DNA from: Arthonia radiata
Taxonomy: Eukaryota > Ascomycota > Arthoniomycetes > Arthoniales > Arthoniaceae
DNA: 64,000 nucleotides
Assembly (NCBI GenBank): GCA_002989075.1
Contig: PSQN01000011.1
Span: forward strand, 395,033-459,032
Direction: 5' to 3'
The translations under genes and the position numbers were made by a program. Positions 1 through 10,856 of the stretch are shown here, piece after piece. The notes under the pieces are model-generated. The model ran no database searches. It was given only the letters and a program-made list of their open reading frames with translations, and was not told the DNA's origin. Within the stretch, counting starts at the first letter, position 1, and each line of letters opens with the position of its first letter.

Positions 1-1503
1 TGCTAAGTAGCCAAGGGCTGCTAGCAAAGACCCGGCCTCGATTTTATAGAGACCTTTGCGAATATAGTAAATCTAATTACCTACCGGCTTATACTAGCCT
101 TAGTAGTAGAGAAAGACTAGGAAATAAAGCAATGGGACGTAAAATTAGCTTATTCTAACGCAAAGTTAGACGAGATTGTCTATATTAAGCAACTAACTAG
201 CCTATCTAACGGAACTAATAAAGTTTGTCGAATAAAGAAGGCCCTTTACGGTCTAAAACAGGCCGGCCGACAGTAAAAAGTCTATCTTCGAGAATTACTA
301 AGGGAAATAGGTTTCGAACCCCTAGTATCCGATTAGTCGGTTTATATCCGAAGAACGGAAATACAGGCAATTTTAATTGCCTACGTAGACGACATATTAG
401 CGGTATCCAATTCTATCGAAACGATCTCCGAAATTTACTAGGAACTAAACAAAACTCTTACGGTTAAGGACTTAGAAGACGTTAGTAAGTTCCTAGAAAT
501 TAAAATTACCTGAGATCGCCCAGCAAAAACGATTCGTCTAGACCAGTCGACTTATTTGGCTAAAATTTTAACCAAGTATTCGAAGAAAAACGGCCGAATG
601 CCCGGGAAAATACCGCAACCCGTCGGCTCAAAATTGGTACCGAATCCTAACCAAGCTAGTAGTGCCGATATTTCTAATTATTAGCAACAAATTGGGTCGA
701 TTTTGTATCTAACAACAAAGACAAGACCCAATATTGCCTTTATAACTAGCCTACTAGCCCGATACATGTCGAATCCTAGCAAGGAGCACTGGAGAGTTTT
801 AAGTAGCCTTTGGGCTTACTTAGATAAAACTCCTAACCTTGGCCTTTACTACAAATCTCTCTTAATAGACGGTATAACCGGCTATTGTAACGCAGATTGG
901 GGGGGGGACCTCGGCACTAGGAGATCGACTACCGGCTATATCTTTCTACTCAGGAACGGAGCCCTTAGCTAGAATTCGAAGCTACAAAAAACGGTCGCCT
1001 TAAGCTCTTGTAAGGCCAAATATATAGCCCTTAAAGAAGCTATAAAGGAACAGTCATTTATCCGATCAATTGCTACCGAACTGTCCGGGATTTTTAAAGA
1101 AAATTCGATTACTACCGTTTTAGCGGGTACTTTTAAAAAGTCTGCGGATAAAAAGACTCGGCGGGCTCTAACACACTAGGCAAGCATATATTTGCCCGGG
1201 CAAGCCGGTTAAATTAGACCGGAGACCCCGGTTTTGCCGGTAAAACTGTTACTTACCGACAGCAATTTAGCAAAAGAACTTACAAAAAACCCTACCTTCC
1301 GAGCCAAATCTAAGCATATTGATATACAGTATCACTATGTTAGAAAAAACGTTCAGGCAGGCCAAATAGAGCTTAAATACGTTTCTATAAAGGAACAATT
1401 AGCAGACGGTTTAATAAAACCGATCGACTTGGCTAAAATACTAACGTTTAGAACTTAAATTAGCTTACAATCCGGCTAAAACAACTAGTCGATTAAGAAG
1501 GTG
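1..1503 (+). mobile_element. Ty1/copia retrotransposon, degraded 3' part of pol
   Basis: Conceptual translation in shifting frames gives the reverse transcriptase to RNase H part of a copia polyprotein. The RT catalytic box reads YVDDILAVS at 382-408. It is preceded by an LYGLKQAGR-type motif near 250-275. The RNase H part carries the NADWGGD and RRSTTGYIF motifs (about 885-945). The typical C-terminal segment (KHIDIQYHYVR ... ADGLIKP) lies at 1310-1425. Many in-frame stops, mainly TAG/TAA, interrupt it, as expected for RIP. The element enters from outside the window, so gag, protease, most of integrase and the 5' LTR are not visible. The purine-rich stretch ending at 1503, just before the LTR, is a plausible polypurine tract. 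Non-functional remnant. Confidence 0.93.
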
Positions 1504-2011
1504 TGTTAAAAATTAACCAACTAGCTGGTTAGCCGGAACCCTTAGGGACCCAGAGTATTGGACAGGTCCTACCAGCTGTCTCGGTCTAGAATAGAACAAG
1601 CCTTTTATCTAAAGGATCGGGCCTAGTAGCCCGGACCGAAGACAAAAAGGAGCATTGCACGACCTGTTCTAAACAGCTGGCCCGTAGTCTAAGACAACAC
1701 AGAATAGACTAAGACTAATAGTTTTAGATAGACGAAATTACTATCTTATACGGTAAGTTACGGGTTGTCTGGCCTCTATTTAAAAGAATAGATATCTAGT
1801 AGGTTTTATATAGGCCGCTAGACTTAGATATATAAGCTAGAATCTCTCTAGAGAATTCTAGCTAACAAGACAGACAATATAATAACAGCTTCTCCTTGCT
1901 ACTAAGTATTGTACCTATATTAAGCCTAAGTATTGTACCAGTCTTAAGCTAGTCTCGTCTTCCTACTCTTTGTAGTAGTATCCTTCTTCTTTCCTACCAC
2001 CTTTTTTAACA
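1504..2011 (+). repeat. Copia-family LTR (3' LTR of the adjacent element)
   Basis: A 508-bp long terminal repeat begins TGTTA and ends TAACA, a perfect 5-bp terminal inverted repeat. It directly follows the copia pol remnant, so it is the 3' LTR of that element. Near-identical copies occur at 2283, 3083 and 63501, all in the same orientation. The right flank is ATAGT; the matching left target duplication would lie outside the window. Confidence 0.92.
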
Positions 2012-2282
2012 ATAGTTAAGTTTTATATACTATATAAACTTAAATTACTTTTTATTATTTATAATAGCTATTTTATAGTTAAACGCTATATTAAACTTAT
2101 TATAAATATCTATAAAATTTGGTTTATTTTTAGTAGTTAGTAAATATAGCTAACTTAATAAATTTATAGAAAATTAAGCTAGTACTAAAATATATATAGT
2201 ACGCTTTTTAAATACTTAGTCTTTTACTAAAAAGATAGCTATATTTTTAGTACTTAAATAGTATATAGTATATTTAAATTAT

Positions 2283-2792
2283 TGTTGGAAATTAACCAAC
2301 TAGCTGGTTAGCCGGAACCCCCAGAGGCCCGGAGTATCGGACAGGTCCTACTAGCTGTCTCGGTCTAAAATAGAACAAGCCTTTTACCTAAAGAAACGGG
2401 CCTAGTAGCCCGAGCTTAGGACAAAAAGAAGTATTGTACGACCTATCCTAGACAGCTGGCCTATAGTCTAAGACAACATAGAATAGACTTAGAGACTAAT
2501 AGTTTTTTTAGATAAACAGAATTACTATCTTATGTAGTAAGTTACGGGTTATCTGGCCTCTATTAAAAGAACAGATATCTAGTAAGTCTTATACGGGCCG
2601 CTAAACTTAGATATATAAGCTAGAATCTCTTTAGAGGATTCTAGCTAATAAGACAGATAATATAACAACAGCTTCTCCTTGCTACTAAGTATTGTACCTA
2701 TACTAAGCCTAAGTATTGCACCAGTCTTAAGCTGGTCTCGTTTTCCTACTCTTTGTAGTAGTATTCTTTTTCTTTCCTGTACCTTTTTAACA
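2283..2792 (+). repeat. Solo copia LTR with target-site duplication
   Basis: A second copy of the LTR (510 bp, TGTTG...TAACA) has no internal retrotransposon sequence on either side. It is bounded by a perfect 5-bp direct repeat, ATTAT at 2278-2282 and 2793-2797. This marks an independent insertion that was later reduced to a solo LTR by LTR-LTR recombination. It is therefore not the partner of the LTR at 1504. Confidence 0.93.
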
Positions 2793-3082
2793 ATTATTAA
2801 ATAAAAATTTATAAGAGTTACTTTTATAGTAAGCTATATTATATTATATAATTAATTTTATTAAAATTAACTTTAAAACTTAAAAACTCAGTATAAATAA
2901 TAATTTAAATTAGAAAGCTTCGGTTTTTTATTTATATATAAATTTTATTTTTATTTTTATTAAATATATAAAAGTAATACGCTTATATAACTTTTTAAGT
3001 ATATTTAAAGTTTAAATATACTTACTTAAAAAGCTAATAATAAAGTATCTTAATATAGATACATACCTTTATTTAGAGTTAA

Positions 3083-3589
3083 TGTTAGAAATTAACCAAC
3101 TAGCTGGTTAGCCGGAACCCTTAGGGGCCCGGAGTATCGGACAAGTTCTACCAGCTGTCTCGGTTTAAAATAGAACAAGCCTTTTACCTAAAGGGTTGGG
3201 CCTAGTAGCCCAAGTTTAGAACGAAAAGAAGCATTGTACGACCCGTTCTAAATAGCTGGCCTATAGTTTAAGACAATATAAAATAGACTTAAAGACTAAC
3301 AGTTTTGAATAGACGGAATTACTGTCTTATATAGTAAGTTACGGGTTATCTGGCCTCTATTAAAAGAACAGATATCTAGTAAGTCTTATACAGACCGCTA
3401 GACTTAGATATATAAGCTAAAATTCCTTTAGAGAATTTTAGCTAATAAGACAGACAATATAACAATAGCTTCTTCTTACTACTAAGTATTGTACCTATAT
3501 TAAGCCTAAGTATTGCACCAGTCTTAAGCTAATCTTGTCTTCCTACTCTTTGTAGTAGTATCCTTCTTCTTCCCTGCACCTTTTTAATA
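3083..3589 (+). repeat. Solo copia LTR with target-site duplication
   Basis: A third copy of the same LTR family, 507 bp. The right terminus reads TAATA instead of TAACA, a C-to-T change fitting RIP. The 5-bp direct repeat GTTAA flanks it at 3078-3082 and 3590-3594, so this is a separate solo-LTR insertion. It shows more A/T transitions than the copy at 63501, which suggests longer exposure to RIP. Confidence 0.92.
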
Positions 3590-5130
3590 GTTAATAAATA
3601 TAAGTATTTTTAAAATGTACTATATATAAAATTTTTTTATAGAAAAATTAATAATATTAAATATTATAAAGAATAGCGCTATAAATAATCTTTTTTACTA
3701 AGTTAAAATTTAATAAATAATAAGTTTAATATTTATATAATTAATAAAACTTTAAATAATCTGAAAGTATTAAAAGTTAGTTTATTATTTAATTTATTAA
3801 TATAATTTTATATTTAACATTATAAAGTAGCTAAATATTAGTATATTCTAGCTAATTTGTTAATATAAATATTAAAGCTAAATAAATATTAAATAAAAGT
3901 TCTTTTTCTATTAGCTAATAAAATAAATCTTATTAATAAAAAGTATAATTAAATATAATTTAAAAAGTAAATTAATTAAAATTTAATAGAAAATACTAAT
4001 AATAAGCTTTAGTAGTATAAAAATATATATATAGTATATATTATAAATTTAAATATAAAGGCTTTTATTATATAAGTTACTACTATTAAGAAAAATAAAT
4101 TTAAACTATATTAGTAAGTTAATCTTTATTTCTTACTTTTTATCTATATAAGTTAGTTATATAATTATAATAGTAATACTACTATAATATAAAAAAATAG
4201 AGACTATATAACAAGACTCTTTTTATAATTAGTATAAATAATAAAAATTAGATTCTAAGGTTTATTTTTATTTACTTTTATAAAGAGATAATAAACTATA
4301 AACTAATAAGATACTTAATAATTAAAAAAATTATAAACTACTATAAATTAACTAATGTTAATAAATAAATAAATCATAATTTTAAGATAATAAGATATGA
4401 TATAAATACTAAAAAATACTAATAAAGTTATAAAAAATAGATATACTAGGATAAAAGTATAATAATATTAAAATAATAAAGAGTAATATACTTAGTAAAC
4501 TTATACTTAATAGTATTATTAAAAAGTATAAAAGTTAAAAAATTATATAAAGAAAACTATTTATTACTTTTATACTTATAAGTAAGTAAATAGAGATTTA
4601 AATTTAATATATATATATACTTTTTAACTTTTTTTTTTATAAAAGCTATATAGTAAATAAAAATAAGCTAAATATAAATTAACTTATTAAATTTATAGTA
4701 AAAATATAATATTACTTATTTTTTTTATCTTACTAAAATAAATAATATAAAGAATAGTAGCTATTAATAAGTATGTTACTATTGATTAAACTTACTTTAT
4801 ATAAATATTTTATTTATAAAAAGTATTAAATATAAAAAAATTCTAAAAAGTATATTTAAATTAAAAGTTTTAACTTTAAAGCGTAATATTACTAATTTCT
4901 TAATATAATATAGTTAAAAATTAGCCTTATTAAAGCTAAAAGAAATAAATATTAGTAATTTATTAATAAAATTTAAACTAATTACTAAAATTATTATAAT
5001 TAAACTTAAACGCTTTGTTAATTAATTAACTATTTGTTATCTAGGTATACCTATATCTTTATATAAGCTTTATATAGGCTTTATACGCCTTTTATAGGCG
5101 TTTTATAGGAAATTTGTAGCTAAATATCTA
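3590..5130. repeat. AT-rich, RIP-like tract with no recognisable gene
   Basis: About 1.5 kb of extremely AT-rich DNA dominated by TA, TAA and TTA steps, with stops in every frame. I recognise no protein motif, LTR terminus or tandem array in it, except the short periodic motif at its right edge. It is probably an ancient transposon degraded beyond recognition. The composition changes abruptly to gene-like DNA at about 5130. Confidence 0.7.
5055..5118 (+). repeat. Degenerate ~11-bp tandem motif at the AT-island edge
   Basis: Five or so imperfect units of the type TATATAGGCTT, TATACGCCTT, TTATAGGCGTT follow one another with a period near 11 bp. GGCTT/GCCTT/GGCGT alternate in sense, so the block also contains short inverted repeats. 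It lies directly between the AT-rich tract and the PUS7 promoter. Confidence 0.5.
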
Positions 5131-5246
5131 ACATAGGTCAGTAACCCTTAAAATTTTCGGAGCGGCTGAGGCCACTGAGACTATACATCCCGCACCACCG
5201 CGACCGCTTCCGTGCTCGAGACCTTAGCGCACGGCCACCAGCAAGC

Positions 5247-7604
5247 ATGGTTGTCGATAAGGACCTTTCGGAGCGTCCTGCGAAAAGACCTCGGCTTGAC
5301 CAAGAAGCCACTCTGAACGGGCAGGCGCAGAAGGAGCTCAGATTTGGCATCGCGGAGTTCGTTGACGCTGGAACGCCCTCCTTCAGCGGAGTCTTAAAAC
5401 AGAGGTAAGTACCCTCAATCATCGGAGAAATACCAGCACCTGATTCCGTTTCCTGCCTGCATCTTGGGTAGTCCAACCAAAGGCTTTGGCTGATCGTTGC
5501 ATTTCCTAGGTATACAGACTTCATCGTCAATGAAATTCAACTCGATGGCACTGTGCTGCACCTGAAACATCTCGACACTCCGAAAAGGACTGCGATTCCG
5601 AAGCTGAGGCAAGAAAACGATGCTCTGCGAACGCAACCGATCTTGACTGCCGACGAGGAAGGGCAAGCGGGGGGTCACGGTTCGCATCTTTCCGACTTAT
5701 TGAACTCATGGTCCTTCTCGAATTGGCGACAAGCGGCTGCCGAAATCGATAGCGGCGACGGCATGTCGTCTCTCAAGAGCGTTTTGGGAGAAAGAGGGGC
5801 CGAAAACATTGAGCGACTATGTGGACTGTTCGGTAATGCCACGGCCGACCACATTACCAAAATGTACGTGCAACATCTCGCACAAGAAACTCCTTCACCA
5901 GTCGTGACCCTTCCAATGACGGATCGAGCACAGCGCACCCAGGCACACAAGGCTATTCGAGAGACGTTCTCATCTCATCTCGACTCGGTGACAAGAGACG
6001 ATAGCACTATACTGGTGTCGCCTATGCGCAAGGGTTCGTTCAACGGCTACTCAAAATCAAGCGGCTCAAGAAGGGCGCCAGGCTCCAACGAGAACATGAA
6101 ACAACAAGGCGAGTATCTGCACTTCACACTCTACAAGGAGAACAAAGACACTGCTGAAGTCAAGGCTTTTCTGAGCAGGCAGATGAAATTGAACAACAAC
6201 CGCTTCGACTTTGCTGGGACGAAAGATCGCCGTGCGGCGACGACGCAGAGATGTTCGATCTACCGCATGAACATGAACCAGCTTCATTCTGTCAGTAAGC
6301 GTCTGCGGGGTGCCTCGCTTGGAGACTATGAGTACAAGTCCTACGGATTGCAACTTGGGCAGACTGCAGGTAATGCGTTTACTATCACGCTACGCGACGC
6401 TCACACTCACGGCAATGAAATGATGACATCAAAGGAGAGGAAATCGCAGCTTCAGGCAGCTTGCAATGCGGCTACTTCGAGAGTCTCCAAACGCGGCTTC
6501 CTCAATTACTTCGGGCTGCAACGCTTTGGCAGCTACCTCATTCCCACGTCAGAAGTCGGCATGCGCATACTTCAAGACAACCTCAGCGCCGCGGTTGACG
6601 CCATCCTTGCTTACTCGTCGTCTGCACTTCAGGTAGCACGACAAGACGGCTCCGATGATATCGGCGAAACATCCGACAAAATTTCCGAAGACGACAAAAT
6701 GCGAGCAGAAGCAATATTTGAGTGGCAGGAGTCTGGCAGTGCCAAAGCAGCGGTCGCGAAGATGCCGAAGCGGTTCTTTGCCGAGATCATGCTTATGGAA
6801 CACCTGTCCAGCAGGAATGGCGAGCGGCGCACTGACTTCCAAGGTGCCTTGATGACGATACCGCGACAGACGAGAACGCTGTACTTGCACGCCTATCAAA
6901 GCTTGGTCTGGAACAAGATGGCAACATTGCGTTGGCAGCGTTATGGCGACCGCGTTGTCGAAGGCGATATCATACTGGATCGAGACAGCAACGAAGAAGG
7001 TGCGAAGATTGCTGATCAAGTCGATGAAACTGGCGAGCCCATCATCAACCCAGAAGGCGACGAGTCTGCAGCTCCGAGCTCAACGTACAGGCACGCGCGA
7101 CACGTCACTGCTGATGAAGCCGCAAGCGGCAAATTCAAGATTGAAGACATTGTGCTTCCATTGCCCGGCCACGACGTTTTGTATCCCACGCACGAGATTG
7201 GTGCCGCCTACAGCGAGTTCATGGCCAGTGAGGAAGGCGGCGAACTCGATCCTCACAGCATGAAACGACCTTGGAAGGACGCCAGTCTTACGGGCGAGTA
7301 TCGAACCCTTGTCAGCCGAATCCACGACCTTGGGGCGGAAGTCAAGTCATACCGAGGAGATGAACAGCTTGTGAGCACCGATCTGGACGAGATCAAGAAA
7401 CAAGATATGCTTGCGAAAGATGGAGAGCGGATCATCGAGAATGAGGAATTCATAGAGTCAAGTGAAGCAAGCATGGATGAGAAGCTCGCCGTCGTTGTCA
7501 AGTTCAAGCTTGGACCTGGTACATTTGCTATCATGGCACTGAGGGAGCTCATGGGTGCTGGCAACTGCATGGAGCATAAGCCTGAATATGGTGGGCGTAA
7601 GTGA
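5247..7604 (+). CDS. PUS7: tRNA/mRNA pseudouridine synthase Pus7 (TruD family)
   Basis: This is the TruD-family enzyme that converts uridine to pseudouridine in cytoplasmic and nuclear RNAs (tRNA U13, U2 snRNA and mRNAs in yeast). There are two exons, 5247-5404 and 5510-7604. The 105-bp intron (GTAAGT...CCTAG, phase 2) restores the family motif KQRYTDFIVNEI at residues about 51-62. The protein is 750 aa; yeast Pus7 is about 676. The catalytic motif GTKDRRA is present, with the family Asp at about residue 292. The NYFGLQRFG motif lies at about residues 384-392. The N-terminal part before the motif is short and basic (AKRPRL), possibly a nuclear signal. The start is the first ATG after the AT-rich boundary. 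A GTAAGT overlaps the stop codon, so a further C-terminal exon is conceivable but not needed. Confidence 0.95.
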
Positions 7605-8393
7605 TTACGTCTTGAAAGCACAGTCAATGATGCTGGATAGATGCTCACATTATTCGCCTTACTCTATCTAATGCTGACCACTTTGAGCTCCAAGTGGATA
7701 AACCATCCCTTTCAAGTAAGCAACGCTCTTTTCTGCTCGATATGGTTTTGAAATGATATGTGGTAAAGTGCACAATTTCGAGATGCAAAAGAGATAGCAT
7801 ACAATCTCAGATAAACAATGTCAGCACATACGTTTCTGTACAGCGTCTACGCCAGTTACAATAGCATTCGAGCCGCTTGTTCTGGAGCAGCGCCGGCAGA
7901 CGGGCCGTTAAAGAGCTCATAAAGAAGTCTATAATGAAATGCGTGGATGCTTTCAGACTTACCCAGCACAACATATTTCGAGAGAGCACCTACGGGAGTT
8001 TATCTGATCTTTATGACGGGTAAATTGAGACCGTGGCTCCACTTTAACGACTGAAAGGCCGCCAAGAAACAACAGAAGAAACAGTATGGAGGCTGTAGAC
8101 TTAACCCCTGGGTCGAAACAGCCACACATCCTGTTCTGAAGAGCGTTCTTACCTCGAGCATGGAGGTTGCAGACATGGGTTCTCAGGCGATGCCAGTGCA
8201 ACGGTCGTGAGACACTGCTTCCTTTGCAGTAGAGGTGAACATGTGAATGCTCTGATATTTACTTATTGGCAGGATATCCGAGCACACTTAACAGCAAGAG
8301 CGCAGGCAAGGTCGGAGTCCAAAACCCGTTTCAATACGCAGCGCCAGCCTTTTAGAGCTCGCTGAATGGGTGAGTCAGCTTCATTAGGTTACT
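7605..8393. other. Intergenic region between convergent PUS7 and DUF7587 paralogue A
   Basis: This 790-bp stretch lies between the stop codons of two convergent genes and should hold both 3' UTRs. Only short uninterrupted frames are visible, the longest about 80 codons, without recognisable domains. I see no RNA gene, repeat or motif that I can support. Confidence 0.6.
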
Positions 8394-10129
8394 TCATTCG
8401 CTCATCTCATCGTCTTCATCCTGACTCTGAGGTAACCACTTCAACCGCGGATCTGGGTGGCAGTCACAGTCACCGTACTTCCACCAAGCGTCTCTGCGGA
8501 GCGGATCAAAGCGTGAGTTGGCCGCTCTATCTTTTGCCTCCTTCTCTTGCTTGGCTTTGAGTAAGGCAGATGTCCGAGACGCGCGCCCACGACGACTCCA
8601 TTGACGCTCGCGAACTCGTTCCCTTCATTTGATCAGCTCGGAACTATTATGTTGACACCCGTCAAGGACTTACATCAGGTATATCGACTGGCCGTAGTCA
8701 GGGAAGTTGCCAGTCAGCGCGCGCTTTTTCTGGAACGCGAAGTCATGGTCCAGCATCTCGTATGGCGGGAACGCGATCGCGGGCTCTTCCGCAAGCACCT
8801 GCGTCTGGTCCTCAGTCAGCATCTCATCCAGTTTCCGCACATCCCTCGCGTCGTCAACCATAACTCACAATGACCCGTACATCCCCCTCATTAAAGCACG
8901 CCCCGAAATCAGCGTCATCCCAATCCCACTTGCCCATCCACGCCGTCGCCGTCCGCTCAACCCGATGCGCCCGACAAACCAACGCCACCGTCACCGCCGC
9001 GGCAAAGCCCTCCCCACAAGCCATCGCCACATTCTTGAACCGCCGCGCCTCATCGACCTTGACGTGCGCACCAATGCTCGATGTACCATTCCACTCCTTC
9101 CCGTTATTCACAGCCCAGAACGCATTATTCCACAACGCCGGCACACTCGCCAAACCCGCATCTAACAACCTCTCATACGACACGCTCGTGAAGCCCTCGC
9201 CGGAGACGATCCCGAAAGCCAAGAACTCATGCTCGTAGTTCAACGCGTCTTTGTCGTTCAGCTCAATCGCCTTGACCAGCAGCGGCACATGCCACGCCTT
9301 GAACCACAGGCCCCCACCTCTTGCGGCGTCGTAGCGCTCGCGATCCACGATGGCGACGTGCACGTTCGTGTACGCTAGATTGTGCATCCGCTTGGCGCAC
9401 GCCAGTGCGAAGCCGAGGGAGGAGCTCCAGGAGGAGAAGAGGCTGTCCCCTGTGCTCACGGTGTGCAGGTGGTCGTGCACCATGTCCTGGACGTCGTCGC
9501 GCGGGAGGTCGGTCAAGGTGTCCGGGGGATCTATGCCGCGGTTGGTGGCCGAAGAGGCGTAGGCGTGGGGGACGACGCGGTGTGGGCAGTTGAGGGCGCA
9601 GTCGTATTTGGTGCCGCCGCCGGATTCGGCGGACCAGACGCGGTAGAGGTAGGGGGGCGTGGCGCGGAGGGCGTCTTGGAGTTGGCGTTTGTTCGTGGGC
9701 TGAAGGTGGGTTAGACTGGTGTCGTCGATGAGTGGGTGAGGGGGAGGGTTGCTTACGGTCCAGTCGGGCGTTTCTGTGTTTTGAGTTTGGGTCTCAGAGG
9801 TGATCTGGAGCGGAGCGGCCCAGCACGATGGCCGCGATGGCTTCTAGGAAGATGTTAGCACAAGTGCACTGGAGAGCGCGCTCGCCGTGAGTGTTTAGTC
9901 TGGCATAGGGGGTTTCCAGGCAGCGCCGGCATGCTAGTTGCCTGACGCAGAGATCGAGTCTGGAAGGGAGCGTGGTCTGTTGCTCTGCTCTCGCGTCGGA
10001 TCGCCGATCAGTGCAGTTGATGCAGCTGCCACACCAGCACCGTCGCCATCTTTGGTATGCTAAAAGTCGCTGGGCAAGATGGGAGCAAAAAGCAGGGAGG
10101 GGCGTGAGACTTACCACAATTCTAGGCAT
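8394..10129 (-). CDS. DUF7587-like protein, paralogue A
   Basis: I recognise the fungal DUF7587-type core (LYRV..., F[ST]SW[ST] and a following AL..A helix) but know no experimentally assigned function. Exons on the minus strand are 10115-10129, 9757-9843, 8869-9699, 8674-8804 and 8394-8622, giving 430 aa. The last three introns (57, 64 and 51 bp) have clear splice signals. Three of its junctions match paralogue B in position and phase, and the penultimate exon is 131 nt in both genes. The 5' end is less certain. A five-codon first exon (MPRIV) with a perfect GTAAGT joins in phase, across a 271-bp intron ending GCTAAC...CTAG, to the next exon, but other first exons are possible. The C-terminus is a basic helix followed by WW-x-YGD-CDC. 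The other copy lies immediately upstream in the same orientation, so the pair is a tandem duplication. Confidence 0.78.
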
Positions 10130-10856
10130 GGTGAGTCGTGATATCGCTGTTCACAAGAGTCGAGGTAGGTGCCGACGCGACTAGGGCTGTGCGCGAGTTT
10201 GACGAAAAGAGACTAGCGCGTAAAGGTTGCGCGAAAGTTGAGAGTGGGAATTGAGAGTGATTGAGTAGGAACCGAGCGCTCGTGAATGAGTGGGGTAGAT
10301 GGCCATGGAGGTGGAGCTGAAGGTGCAGGAAGTGCTGCACAGTGCGAAAGGTGCAGATAAGGTGCCCACATCTTCGATTTTTACAGCTCCTGAACGTGTC
10401 GCTTTCTTGCCCGGAGGACACGCTTGGAGTGCTATTATGCTTGCGTAGGTCCCAGGCGCTTTTTTCTTTTCAGACTTGACTTCAGCGGTTCGACTCGTCT
10501 GATCAGTCTGCTTGAATCCTTCGGTGTTCTTTATATGTGATGTATTGAATCTCACTATGTTGCTATCTTTAGCTATCGCAGCTGCTCATCTTCTGACAAG
10601 GAGAAAGAGAACTATAGTGGGTGAACGAAATTGACTTGCCGTGCACACTGCATGGTGCATCTATTTTTCTGTGATTACCTGCAACACTGCACCCCATCAT
10701 TTCATCTTTGCAACAAGAATTGGTCGCACCATAGCACAGATAGAAGGCAGCCCTTGGTCTCCGTACCCTTGACCCGTTTTAACCATACTCTTATTCCATT
10801 TTACGCTGAAACCTCGGTAGCAGCGCTCTTGCCTCTCTTGCTTCACGTCACTGCGT

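Noticed and set aside
1504-2792. LTRs at 1504 and 2283 as the two ends of one short element
   Set aside because: The copy at 2283 has its own perfect ATTAT target duplication and the 270 bp between them has no retroelement content.
8854-9516. The 220-codon frame as a complete protein
   Set aside because: Introns with branch sites on both sides and colinearity with paralogue B show that it is one exon region of a longer gene.
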